A stretch of 64,000 bases of DNA from Bacteroides intestinalis DSM 17393 (lineage in GTDB: Bacteria > Bacteroidota > Bacteroidia > Bacteroidales > Bacteroidaceae): contig NZ_ABJL02000001.1 of assembly GCF_000172175.1 (NCBI RefSeq), positions 1 through 64,000 of the forward strand, written 5' to 3'. Every line of letters starts with the position of its first letter. Position 1 is the first letter of the stretch. A model generated the notes under the pieces. The model did no database searches. It was not told where the DNA came from and worked only from the letters and a program-made list of their open reading frames with translations. The translations under genes and the position numbers were made by a program. Positions 55,598 through 64,000 of this stretch are shown here, piece by piece.

Positions 55598-57043
55598 TCA
55601 GCGATGATCGTTCCAGTAGTTCAGATATATATCTGCTATCCCCAATAGTATATCTGTTATATTCAGTTGGTCTTCCGGTAGTTTTAAGCGTAGCTTTTTG
55701 CTATCGTAGATCATTGCGTTTTTTCCTTGCATTTTCGGGGTGGTTTTCACGAACATATCCTTCAGATTAATTGTAATTGTACTGAAGCTCCGGAACATGT
55801 CCATTCCTACTATTCCATCTCCGGCAAAATGAAGAGCGTCTTGTTCGGGTGTTGCCACTACGTTGAGACTGTCTGTACAGCCCGTATACTCACCTATCTG
55901 GAAGCATGCGCCCGGCAGTTTGTAAATGCATACCCATGCTGTACCACCGAAACCGCCAAGTCCCATCGAGTCCCTTTCCGCTATTCGTTCAATACGGTCT
56001 TTATGCTGCTCAAAGTAATCATAATTGAGATGGCTGAGGCAGGAACCGCTGTCGAAGTTCATTTGCAATAGCTCATGGTCGTATACGATTTCCAGGTTCA
56101 GGAGGTTCTTTCCCGTAAAACAAATGTTCGGGGCAAAGCCGGGCGTGGGAGTCAGTTCTTTGGGAATAATCATCCGGTTGTTGCGTAAATCCAGTTGTAT
56201 TTCCTGAAGTTGATTGAGGAAAGGCAGTCCGATGATGACTTCCAGATATTTCATGTAGCGGTCGGCTTTTTCTTCTCCAGTTTTCATATCCAACACGTAG
56301 AAAGGTACGTTTCGCATCACGAGCGGACCTGTTTTTATCTCTTCGGCAATGGCGAATTGTCCACTTCCCGTACCTATCCCATTTGCTGTGATTTCTACGT
56401 CCAGTATCTTCATGCCACAGGCTTTTGCTACTTCGGGGGTGACAACATTGACACCTGCACCTGTATCCAATATGAAGTTCCGTTCTTTTCCATTCACACT
56501 GCCTTCCATAGCTATGGCGGTGGCTCCCGAACCTTTTGGACCTACACTGTCTATGCGAATGGGCAGCGCTAAATCCGTGTCTGGCTTCTCCCATTGGTAT
56601 AGGGCATATTTGGACAAAGCGCGATATTCTTTTTCTTTTCTCCGGTATCCGGCAAGGAAAGTACTATCCACCTGGCCTTCCAACTGGTCACAGAAATTTT
56701 TCAGTGTTTCGGCAGCTTGGTCGTTAGCACCCAGCTTGCTCAGGTTTTCGGATAATAGGTAAATCATGGAAGCAGTATTCTCAAAGCCCATATTACTTTG
56801 TTGCTCGTTCAGCAATTTGCCTATAGATTCGTAGGCAGCTTGGGGACGGTTGAAGAAATTATCCAGTAGTGCCTGACCGAATTCTTGCAGGAAAGGGTGT
56901 AAAGAGTCTTTGTTGACGGCGAATTCGCGTTGCAGACTGAACCAGTTTTCCTGATTCATATAAGTTCCGGCTCGTTCATCAGCTGTTTGTGCAGATGTGC
57001 TGAGGCTCATACAGAGAAATAAAAATAGTAATATTGTCTTCAT
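55598..57043 (-). CDS. Retropepsin-like aspartic protease, secreted
   Basis: A 481-aa exported protein. The ATG at 57043 is preferred because it begins the signal peptide MKTILLFLFLCM; the frame is open 17 codons further. An N-terminal helical region of about 170 residues precedes two retropepsin-type lobes: DTGAG with Asp193 and DSGSC with Asp331. A pepsin-like protein with both Asp residues in a single chain is unusual for bacteria but known in Bacteroidota. The gene is convergent with porV. Confidence 0.8.
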   Translation of the reverse strand: MKTILLFLFLCMSLSTSAQTADERAGTYMNQENWFSLQREFAVNKDSLHPFLQEFGQALLDNFFNRPQAAYESIGKLLNEQQSNMGFENTASMIYLLSENLSKLGANDQAAETLKNFCDQLEGQVDSTFLAGYRRKEKEYRALSKYALYQWEKPDTDLALPIRIDSVGPKGSGATAIAMEGSVNGKERNFILDTGAGVNVVTPEVAKACGMKILDVEITANGIGTGSGQFAIAEEIKTGPLVMRNVPFYVLDMKTGEEKADRYMKYLEVIIGLPFLNQLQEIQLDLRNNRMIIPKELTPTPGFAPNICFTGKNLLNLEIVYDHELLQMNFDSGSCLSHLNYDYFEQHKDRIERIAERDSMGLGGFGGTAWVCIYKLPGACFQIGEYTGCTDSLNVVATPEQDALHFAGDGIVGMDMFRSFSTITINLKDMFVKTTPKMQGKNAMIYDSKKLRLKLPEDQLNITDILLGIADIYLNYWNDHR

Positions 57044-57167
57044 AACTACAGATTGTTTAGAGTTAGCCAATCTTCTTGATGATTCATTCTTCAAATATAC
57101 GAAATATATTGTTCTTCTGTCTAAAAAACAATAAATTAGCTCGTGTCAGGAGGGTTATGAACAAAAT

Positions 57168-57256
57168 GTGATAAGGTGGTAGAGTGATAAAGTGATAGCG
57201 GGATAACGCTCTGTGATATATAGCGCAGCCATTTTATCACTTTACCACCTTATCAC
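57168..57256. repeat. Long octamer-built hairpin
   Basis: 24-nt arms at 57168-57191 and 57233-57256 match at 23 of 24 positions around a 41-nt loop. The left arm is built of GTGRTARR octamers. It is related to the hairpin at 44876-44938, with differences that are nearly all A/G changes. Confidence 0.82.
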
Positions 57257-57351
57257 TCCTTTATTCCTTTCTTTCCCGATATGAATTATCTTACTTCACC
57301 TTTATATGTACACAGTTGTTTCCTTGCATGGAAGTTCAGTTTACTCCAAAT

Positions 57352-57505
57352 GGTAACTTTAGTAACCCCACACGGTAACTCTATTTACATGCTGAGGTAA
57401 AGACCGTTACATGCCGAGGTAAAGGTCGTTACAATAAGGGGTAAAGGTCGTTACAATAAGGGGTAAAGGCCGTTACATACGGCAGTAAATGCTTTTACAT
57501 CTAAT
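57352..57505. repeat. Seven-copy 22-bp tandem array
   Basis: Units start at 57352, 57374, 57396, 57418, 57440, 57462 and 57484, mostly GGTAA followed 8-9 nt later by GTTAC or TTTAC. Units 4 and 5 are identical. Each unit is an imperfect palindrome. There are no spacers, so it is not a CRISPR. Confidence 0.88.
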
Positions 57506-58111
57506 AGTAAATCGTCGGTAAATGCTATTGGTTGATTATCAGTAAACTAACAAAAATTCCGTTAGCAATCTTTCATTCATAATTGATGGGCTTTGATATT
57601 TTGTGATGTAGAAGGCTGGATATGCATCCCGTTGATATTTAGTTTTGTTTGTCCATCCTCTTTTGTCAAAGGCAAGTAGTAACATATTTATGTTACGTTT
57701 TCGGCTTTTTAGCCGTCCGGTCGCCACATCAGCCCGATTTGACTTGCCTTTGAGTTAAAAGAGTTCCAATAAAATGATTACAGCTTTTGCCCTACACTAT
57801 CCGGTAAGCATAAAAAAAGCGGTAAGCATTTGCCTATCCGCCGGAGAGGGAGTCGAAGCCCTTACGCACAAACAGGAAACGCCTACCGCATAAACAGTGA
57901 GGCGTATAGTCTGTTCTATGTGCGTATAGATAATTTTTCGACTTTTCTCCGGCACAAGAATCAGCTAAACGCTTTTTCTTTTTTAATATGTAAAAACACA
58001 GTCATATTTATGACTGCACAAATATATAAAATAATCGAATTGCAGAGCACTGAATCTTCTGTCTTTTTCAGTGAATACTATCCACAGACGATTGAATTCA
58101 CATAAATTAAA

Positions 58112-58143
58112 TTTGGAGGCAAAGATAAACAGTTATATCTTTG
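58112..58143 (+). promoter_or_regulatory. Promoter of the ECF sigma gene
   Basis: TTTG at 58112-58115, a 20-nt spacer and TATCTTTG at 58136-58143. CAAAGATA at 58120-58127 is the exact inverse of the -7 box, so the region is a symmetric 8-8-8 inverted repeat. The leader would be about 45 nt. Confidence 0.8.
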
Positions 58144-58194
58144 TCTCTCAGATTCAGTCATTGATTCCTGAATAGTTGTATGGAATAGTATGAA

Positions 58195-58824
58195 ATGAAA
58201 AAAATGATTTTAGAATCGGTGAAAGACACAGAAGATATCCATAGCCTCTTAACAATGATTCAAGAGGAAAATACATTGGCATTCAATATGTTCTATGAGA
58301 TGTATTATGACCAGGTATTTCGCTATACTTACTATTTTCTGAAAGATACAGAATCTTGTCGGGAAGTAGTTGCTGATGTTTTCTTTGCTGTATGGCAATC
58401 GCGCAAAAGACTAAAGGATATAGAAAATCTGGAAGCTTATTTATTTATATCCGTAAGAAACGAGGTTACCCGTTACAATAAGAAAAATGGCAGGCTAAAC
58501 CGTGTCTCATTGGATGAATTACCTGTCCAATTGGAAATCACAGAAGAAGAATCTCCTTACGATAAGATCTCTTATAAAGAAATGGAGCAGCTATTGGGAA
58601 AGATTATTGGCGAATTGCCGGAAAAATGCCGTTTGATATTTCTTATGGCTCGTCAGGAGCAATTAAAACCCAAAGAAATAGCAGAGAGACTTTGCATTTC
58701 GGAAAACACGGTGCGCGTACAAATGAAAATTGCTATAGAAAAGATTATCAAGCAAATAAAACCCTATTATCCGGACTTGACTCTTTCTCTATTATGGTCT
58801 TTCTTTTTCTCTTCTATTAGTTAA
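58195..58824 (+). CDS. ECF-type RNA polymerase sigma factor
   Basis: A 209-aa sigma-70 family ECF factor of the Bacteroides PUL type. Region 2 is at about 25-95 (FNMFYEMYYDQVFRYTYYFL) and region 4 at about 130-190 (LPEKCRLIFLMARQEQLKPKEIAERL, helix-turn-helix ISENTVRVQM). A second ATG three codons later could also start. It is followed by fecR (74-nt gap) and a SusC with an STN domain: the trans-envelope signalling set that lets a substrate sensed at the outer membrane release the sigma factor. Confidence 0.92.
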   Translation: MKKMILESVKDTEDIHSLLTMIQEENTLAFNMFYEMYYDQVFRYTYYFLKDTESCREVVADVFFAVWQSRKRLKDIENLEAYLFISVRNEVTRYNKKNGRLNRVSLDELPVQLEITEEESPYDKISYKEMEQLLGKIIGELPEKCRLIFLMARQEQLKPKEIAERLCISENTVRVQMKIAIEKIIKQIKPYYPDLTLSLLWSFFFSSIS

Positions 58825-58898
58825 AGAATTTAAAAATATGGGATGCCTTTTAAATGAAATCCCATCAAGCCTACTCCTCAATTTAGAAACAATTAATT

Positions 58899-59906
58899 AT
58901 GAGCGAGGAAAACAACTTTATTGATATTCTACGAAATGAATTAATTCATGACATCAGTGATCGTGAAAAAGCGATGTTAGAAGACTGGAGTCATTCTAAT
59001 GATGATAATCGTAGTTTCCGCCAGTTGATTCGTGAAATGAAACTTTCTTCTGAAATCGAAAAGAAAGAAGAAGAAATGAAATCCTATATCTTGCAAGAAG
59101 TTCATAAACGGATAAACAGGAGCCGATACATCAGGCGTCTTCTAAAGATCAGCACTGTGGCCGCTTCTATTGCAATTCTATTGGGAATGACCGGCTATTT
59201 TTCATATAAAGAAGGTTTCAATCAAGTCAACAGTCAACCAATAGAGATGTCTAATCCATTCGGTATGTTATCAACAATCACTTTGCCCGATGGGAGTAAA
59301 GTCATTTTGAATGCCGGAACTACAATCACTTATCCCAATGCTTTTGTCTCAAAGAACAGGGAAGTCGAAATAAATGGAGAAGCTTTCTTTGAGGTGGCTC
59401 ATGATGCCGAGCATCCTTTTATAGTGAAGGCTAATCAGATTAACGTTGAAGTATTGGGTACACAATTCAATGTAAAAGCATACGAAGAAGATGACTGGAT
59501 TGAGGTTTCTTTATCAGAAGGAAAAGTCGAGGTGCAGAGTAAAGACAAGAAAAGAAGAATCTTCCTGTCTCCTGGCGAACAAGCATATTATGATAAGCAC
59601 AATCATTCTTTGACTACACGTACAGTGGATATTGCCCATTATACATCGTGGAGAAACGGGATCTATTATTTCAGGGCACTTCCTTTGAAAGAAATAGTCA
59701 AACAGCTTGAACGTATTTTCAATGTAAATATTTGCATAACCTCTTCTAATATTGAGGATATTATTCTGACCGGAGACTTCTTACGAGGTGAGAATCTGGA
59801 GCAAATATTGCGTGTGATAACTGCAGATAAACGTTTAAAATACAGGATTGAAGAATATATGATCTATATAGATGAAAATAAAAGAACTCGGAAAAGAATT
59901 TATTAA
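58899..59906 (+). CDS. FecR-family anti-sigma factor
   Basis: A 335-aa inner-membrane protein. The cytoplasmic N-terminus (about 1-85) would hold the sigma factor. A single span (about 87-105, VAASIAILLGMTGYFSY) leads to the periplasmic FecR domain (about 125-225, GSKVILNAGTTITYP and VEVLGTQFNVKAY). A DUF4974-type C-terminal domain (about 255-330) with LKEIVKQLERIFNVNI follows. It should pair with the STN domain of the next gene. Confidence 0.92.
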   Translation: MSEENNFIDILRNELIHDISDREKAMLEDWSHSNDDNRSFRQLIREMKLSSEIEKKEEEMKSYILQEVHKRINRSRYIRRLLKISTVAASIAILLGMTGYFSYKEGFNQVNSQPIEMSNPFGMLSTITLPDGSKVILNAGTTITYPNAFVSKNREVEINGEAFFEVAHDAEHPFIVKANQINVEVLGTQFNVKAYEEDDWIEVSLSEGKVEVQSKDKKRRIFLSPGEQAYYDKHNHSLTTRTVDIAHYTSWRNGIYYFRALPLKEIVKQLERIFNVNICITSSNIEDIILTGDFLRGENLEQILRVITADKRLKYRIEEYMIYIDENKRTRKRIY

Positions 59907-59951
59907 CCCTAAAAAAAATGCCTATGATGAAATGATATAGTAGTATGGAAA

Positions 59952-59981
59952 AAGCGAAAAATGCGCTAACATTTTTCGCTT
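59952..59981 (+). promoter_or_regulatory. 12-bp hairpin between fecR and susC
   Basis: AAGCGAAAAATG pairs perfectly with CATTTTTCGCTT around CGCTAA. There is no T run, so it is not a standard terminator. The 60-nt stretch after it may hold a promoter for susC. Confidence 0.65.
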
Positions 59982-60042
59982 CAGTTAAGACTAGAGTCTG
60001 TAATTGTTCATGGATTTACAAACCTAAAATCAATACAAAAAT

Positions 60043-63000
60043 ATGGATTTAAATTTAAAAAATAAACACCCTCGTCGTATTTATTATCTATTTCTTGTAA
60101 TTATATTCTTTTTGGCATCTACGGAAATAGCTTATTCACAGGTAAAGAACCTATCTCTCCACTTAACAAATGTAACGCTAGAAGAAGCCTTGGCACAGAT
60201 CAAGCAAAAGGGAGAATATTCTTTATGGTATCGCAATGAGGAAATCAACCTGAAGAAAAAAGTATCCCTTGATATTAAGAATGGCAGCATCACCCAAATT
60301 TTGGATGCTCTTTTTAAAGGGGAGGATTTGGGATATATAATAGAGGATAAGCACATCGTTATTTTTAAAGCAGATGAAAAGAGTAAGGCCACTCAGCAAA
60401 CAGGCAAGCGAATTACGGGTATAATTAAGGATAATACCGGAGAGCCGGTCATTGGATGTAATATCATGGAAAAAGGAACATCAAATGGTACAATCACCAG
60501 TGTGAATGGAGACTTTTCCCTGAATGTTGCGGAAAATGCAGTTCTACAGATTTCTTATATCGGATATCTTACCCAAGAGATTCCTGTAAAAAATAATCAG
60601 AATATAACAGTCACTTTGCAGGAAGATTCACAAATTCTGGATGAAGTAGTTGTTGTGGGTTATGGAGTGGCAAAGAAAAGTGACCTAACCGGATCTATTT
60701 CTCAGGTGAAAGCGGAAAGTATGCAAAACTATACTCCATCCAGTGTTGGCGATTTATTGCGCAACAGTATTCCGGGTATGAGTGTGGGATACTCTGTTTC
60801 TGCGAAGGGAAATAGTGATATGATGATTCGTGGTGACAATACGTTGACTGCCGGATCGAGCCCTCTGATTATTGTCGATGGAGTGATCTATAATGGTGAT
60901 ATTTCAGACATAAACCCGAATGATATTGAGAAGCTGGATATTATGAAAGATGCAAGTTCCGCTGCGGTTTATGGTTCGAGAGCCACCAATGGAGTAGTCG
61001 CTATTACAACCAAGAAAGGAAACTCTCAAAAACCTGTTGTCAACTTTAATGGAAGTATCGGTATAGCTACTACAGCGAACAGGGTAAAGCCGTATGATAA
61101 AGATGGATTTATTAAGTGGCGTTCTGATATGTTTAAGTCAGTTTATAGTGCAACTGTACCACAGACTCCTTGGAGCCCTTTTGATGATCCGCGTACGATA
61201 GATTCTCAATATTTGGATCAATGGATGGCCTACCATAGTACCACACCGGATAATCTGGTAGATGCCTGGTTGTCGGGACTGCGACTGACCGGATTGGAGA
61301 TAGAGAATTACAAAGCGGGAAGAAGTATTGATTGGGAAGACTATATTTTTCATAATGGTCCGAGGCAGGATTATAACATAAGTCTTTCCGGGAAAAAAGA
61401 AGATTTTTCTTATTACTGGTCATTGGGGTATATGTCGAATGAGTCATTAGTAAAGGGAGATGAATTTTCTACCATACGTTCGAGGGTGAATATAGAGGGG
61501 AAACCTGCCCGCTTTTTGAAAGTAGGTCTGAATGCCCAATTTTCTTATCGTGACGAAAGCTCTGTTCCCGCAGATGTGGATCAGTATACCAAACTCACTC
61601 CTTACAGTTCCTTTTATGAAAGTGATGAAGAAACATTGAAATTGTATCCTAATGATGATAATCAAGCAAAACATCCTTTATTAAACTCTACATACAGGTC
61701 GAGGGAGCAGGAATATTTTACCTTTTTCCCTAAAATCTATGCCACTCTGGATTTGCCATTTGGAATTACTTATACGGTGAATTATACCACTCGGTTCGTC
61801 TTCTATCATAACAACATACATGATTCTTCTGAACACCCGGAATGGAAGTTGTTCGGAGGACGTGCTTCGCGTGAGAATTCTTTGAGAAGAGAGTGGCAAG
61901 TCGATAACATTATAAACTGGAATAAGACTTTTGCGCAAAGACATAAGGTAGATGTCACCTTACTGGCAAATGCAGAAAAATTCCGTAATGATACGGAGAA
62001 AATGAGTAACCAGAACTTTACTCCGAACGATATACTCGGGTATCATGATATGGCTATAGGTAATTTGCCGGAACTTTCAAGTAATGATGAGGTCAGAACA
62101 TCGAATGCTCTGATGGCCAGACTCAACTATGGTTTCATGAACAAGTATTTATTGACTTTATCGGTACGAAAGGATGGATCGTCTTTGTTCGGATATTCCA
62201 ATCCTTATGCTACCTTCCCGGCCGCTGCTTTGGGATGGGTGATTTCAGAAGAAAAGTTTTTCAAAGTGAAGTTTGTTGATTATCTGAAGTTAAGAGCATC
62301 TTGGGGAATAAATGGAAACAGGGACATTACAAATTATGCAGCTCTGTCTAAAATGCTTGCTGAAAAATCATTGAATACCGATTTAAACGGAAATCCGATT
62401 ACAATCCCTACTCTGGAAATAAATACAATGGGAAACAAAAAGCTTAAATGGGAAAAGACAGAGGCTTATAACCTGGCTTTGGACTTCAGACTATTTAATG
62501 GCCGTTTAAATGGAACCGTAGAAACCTATTATATGTCGACTACGGATGTATTGGTAAACAGAGAACTTCCTACCATCACCGGATATAAAAGAGTGTACGC
62601 CAATCTGGGAGAAATCAGAAACAAGGGATTCGAACTTTCTCTGAGCAGTACCAATATGAAACAACATAATTTTGAATGGACATCCAATCTGATCTTCTCA
62701 TTAAACCGGAATAAGATTATTACTATAACCGGTGAAAAGTATGATGTTTTTGATAAAGATGGTAACTTTGTAGGGCAAAAAGAACCGGATGACAAGACCA
62801 ATAACTGGTTTATCGGTCAGGCAAAAGATGTGATATGGGACTATAAGATTCTGGGAACCTGGAAGATCGGACAAGAAGAAGAGGCTGCCAAATGGAATCA
62901 GGCACCTGGTGACTTCAGGTTGGAGGACGTAAATGATGACGGGTTGTTGACAGATGAAGACAAGCAATTTCTGGGATATAAAACCCCACGTTTTTCGTGG

Positions 63001-63432
63001 ACTTTGAGCAATACTTTTACGTTGTTTAATGACTTTGAATTCTCTTTTGTTCTGTATTCTCTCTGGGGGCATAAGGGGAGTTATAATTTGGCAAAACATG
63101 CAGATCATATTGAAGATCGCTGTAACTCTAGGGATATTCCTTATTGGACTCCTGAAAATCAGTTGGATGATTTTGCCAGATTGCGCTCTGCACCTGCAAA
63201 AGGAGTCGATTATTCAGTATGGTTCGATAAGTCTTATATACGTTTGGAAAATATAGCCTTAGCTTATAAAGTTCCTGCTAAGTTCTTGAAAAAGACTCCT
63301 ATATCCAATCTTAAACTAACACTGAATGTAAAGAATGCAGCTATGTGGGCAAAAGACTGGAAATTCGGTGACCCCGAAGATGGAATGCGTTCACAGAGAA
63401 TATTTACTTTTGGATTAAATATGACCCTTTAA
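60043..63432 (+). CDS. SusC/RagA TonB-linked outer-membrane transporter with STN domain
   Basis: A glycan transporter of 1129 aa. After a signal peptide (about 1-33), an STN domain (about 36-115, SLHLTNVTLEEALAQI) interacts with the anti-sigma factor in this family. A CarboxypepD_reg-like domain follows (about 118-190, GEPVIGCNIMEKGT), then the SusC-type TonB box EVVVVGYG (about 201-208), the plug (LLRNSIPGMSV, KDASSAAVYGSRA) and the barrel ending MTL. Together with SusD it forms the import complex. The substrate is not predictable from the sequence. Confidence 0.95.
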   Translation: MDLNLKNKHPRRIYYLFLVIIFFLASTEIAYSQVKNLSLHLTNVTLEEALAQIKQKGEYSLWYRNEEINLKKKVSLDIKNGSITQILDALFKGEDLGYIIEDKHIVIFKADEKSKATQQTGKRITGIIKDNTGEPVIGCNIMEKGTSNGTITSVNGDFSLNVAENAVLQISYIGYLTQEIPVKNNQNITVTLQEDSQILDEVVVVGYGVAKKSDLTGSISQVKAESMQNYTPSSVGDLLRNSIPGMSVGYSVSAKGNSDMMIRGDNTLTAGSSPLIIVDGVIYNGDISDINPNDIEKLDIMKDASSAAVYGSRATNGVVAITTKKGNSQKPVVNFNGSIGIATTANRVKPYDKDGFIKWRSDMFKSVYSATVPQTPWSPFDDPRTIDSQYLDQWMAYHSTTPDNLVDAWLSGLRLTGLEIENYKAGRSIDWEDYIFHNGPRQDYNISLSGKKEDFSYYWSLGYMSNESLVKGDEFSTIRSRVNIEGKPARFLKVGLNAQFSYRDESSVPADVDQYTKLTPYSSFYESDEETLKLYPNDDNQAKHPLLNSTYRSREQEYFTFFPKIYATLDLPFGITYTVNYTTRFVFYHNNIHDSSEHPEWKLFGGRASRENSLRREWQVDNIINWNKTFAQRHKVDVTLLANAEKFRNDTEKMSNQNFTPNDILGYHDMAIGNLPELSSNDEVRTSNALMARLNYGFMNKYLLTLSVRKDGSSLFGYSNPYATFPAAALGWVISEEKFFKVKFVDYLKLRASWGINGNRDITNYAALSKMLAEKSLNTDLNGNPITIPTLEINTMGNKKLKWEKTEAYNLALDFRLFNGRLNGTVETYYMSTTDVLVNRELPTITGYKRVYANLGEIRNKGFELSLSSTNMKQHNFEWTSNLIFSLNRNKIITITGEKYDVFDKDGNFVGQKEPDDKTNNWFIGQAKDVIWDYKILGTWKIGQEEEAAKWNQAPGDFRLEDVNDDGLLTDEDKQFLGYKTPRFSWTLSNTFTLFNDFEFSFVLYSLWGHKGSYNLAKHADHIEDRCNSRDIPYWTPENQLDDFARLRSAPAKGVDYSVWFDKSYIRLENIALAYKVPAKFLKKTPISNLKLTLNVKNAAMWAKDWKFGDPEDGMRSQRIFTFGLNMTL

Positions 63433-63455
63433 GTTCTAAATTAAATTATATAGAC

Positions 63456-64000
63456 ATGAAAACCATTATGAAATATAAAACAGCGATATTGTCATTTACT
63501 GTCTGCCTGTTTAGCTCATGCGGATCAGATTTCCTTGATCCTAAGCCACTCTCTTTTTATGCTCCTGAAAATGCATTGATTGATGAGGCTGGATTACAAG
63601 CGGTATTGGATAAGGCAATGACGACTTTCAGAGGAGAATTCTGTGCTGATCAAGCGCCGTTCTGTACAAATATGAAATATTCGGATATAGCTGTAGACGG
63701 TACAACCGATAAGGCGACTCCATGGCAGGATTTGAACAATCAGATGCTTCCTGATGGAAAAAACAACGATTTGGCATATACCAAGATCGGATGGTATTGG
63801 GATAATTCTTTTATCAACATTAAAAACTGCAATACGATTATAAACAGAATCGATGAAGCTACATTCAAATCGGAAGAATCGAAGAATGCGCTATTAGGTG
63901 GAGCCTATTTTATAAGAGCCTATCGCTACTATATGAAAACCTTGCAGTATGGAGATGTACCTTTGGTTTTGGATGAACTTACTGAACCCAAAGTTGACTA
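63456..64000 (+). CDS. SusD/RagB nutrient-binding lipoprotein, N-terminal part
   Basis: A partial gene cut by the window end; 181 codons are present without a stop. The lipobox ends LFSSC (Cys22), for surface lipid anchoring. The opening DFLDPKPLSFYAPEN and the NCNTIINRIDEA and GGAYFIRAYRYYMKTLQYGDVPLV segments match the TPR-type SusD family. It starts 23 nt after susC, as in other PULs. It caps the SusC barrel and binds glycan. Confidence 0.93.
   Translation, partial: MKTIMKYKTAILSFTVCLFSSCGSDFLDPKPLSFYAPENALIDEAGLQAVLDKAMTTFRGEFCADQAPFCTNMKYSDIAVDGTTDKATPWQDLNNQMLPDGKNNDLAYTKIGWYWDNSFINIKNCNTIINRIDEATFKSEESKNALLGGAYFIRAYRYYMKTLQYGDVPLVLDELTEPKVD

Larger units (their letters stand above)
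57044..58111. other. 1.07-kb gap at the core/PUL boundary
   Basis: It holds a long hairpin (57168-57256), a 22-bp repeat array (57352-57505), short direct repeats (CGGTAAGCAT at 57802 and 57820), a small hairpin (ACGCCT/AGGCGT near 57879) and the sigma-factor promoter at the end. ORFs of 62 and 91 codons (57539-57727 minus, 57830-58105 plus) show no recognizable family. Confidence 0.6.

Noticed and set aside
57352..57505. CRISPR array
   Set aside because: The units are directly joined with no unique spacers, and there are no cas genes in the window.
57539..57727. 62-codon minus-strand ORF in the PUL gap
   Set aside because: No recognizable family, no promoter match, and composition unlike the neighbouring genes.
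57830..58105. 91-codon plus-strand ORF before the sigma gene
   Set aside because: It starts within repeat and tRNA-like sequence and shows no domain; it resembles chance coding in a gap.

Overview
The window is chromosomal DNA of a gut-type Bacteroides (phylum Bacteroidota). The grounds are the gene content (SusC/SusD pair with ECF sigma and FecR anti-sigma, DUF5686, RRM-type RNA-binding protein, HU-related protein with a C-terminal extension, PorU/PorV) and the promoters: many genes are preceded by the Bacteroidota sigma-ABfr signature, a TTTG-like -33 box, a 19-21 nt spacer and a TAnnTTTG -7 box, with no strong Shine-Dalgarno. Species cannot be fixed from the sequence alone.

Layout. 1-600: the 3' end of 23S rRNA, a 5S gene and the rRNA-operon terminator. 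673-9160: a sensor kinase, the yceD-rpmF-fabH-era-der housekeeping cluster, and a TPR histidine kinase with a NarL-type regulator. 9394-11738: divergent lipid and LPS transport genes (mlaEF-like on minus, lptB on plus). 11816-19851: an RRM protein, tig-clpP-clpX, recQ and guaB. 20081-29206: a cell-envelope run with three consecutive foldase/PPIase-type proteins, an OstA-like protein, a small membrane protein, mutL and an OmpA-family porin. 29294-31103 (minus): trpS and an HU-related protein. 31404-34863: carB behind an attenuator-like leader. 34983-42712: a GH78-like glycosidase, two tRNA-Val genes, purB, an RluB-type pseudouridine synthase with a long repetitive N-terminus, asnS and a DUF4488 protein. 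42847-45970: the rplM-rpsI-rpsB-tsf operon. 46098-57043: a SUI1/YciH factor, DUF5686, rex-FAH, porU-porV and a retropepsin-like protein. 57044-58194: about 1.1 kb without a convincing gene but full of repeats and hairpins. 58195-64000: the start of a polysaccharide-utilization locus (ECF sigma, FecR, SusC with STN domain, truncated SusD).

Most of the coding content is core genome. The less ordinary signals are in the non-coding DNA: a leader ORF abutting an intrinsic terminator before carB (resembling pyrBI attenuation); mutually exclusive helices before rpsB; a near-perfect 20-bp inverted repeat over the guaB -7 box; three unrelated intergenic arrays that share a 21-22 bp period and an internally palindromic unit; and two distant hairpins whose arms are both built from octamers of the pattern RTGRTARR. 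I did not see a CRISPR array, an insertion sequence or a phage.
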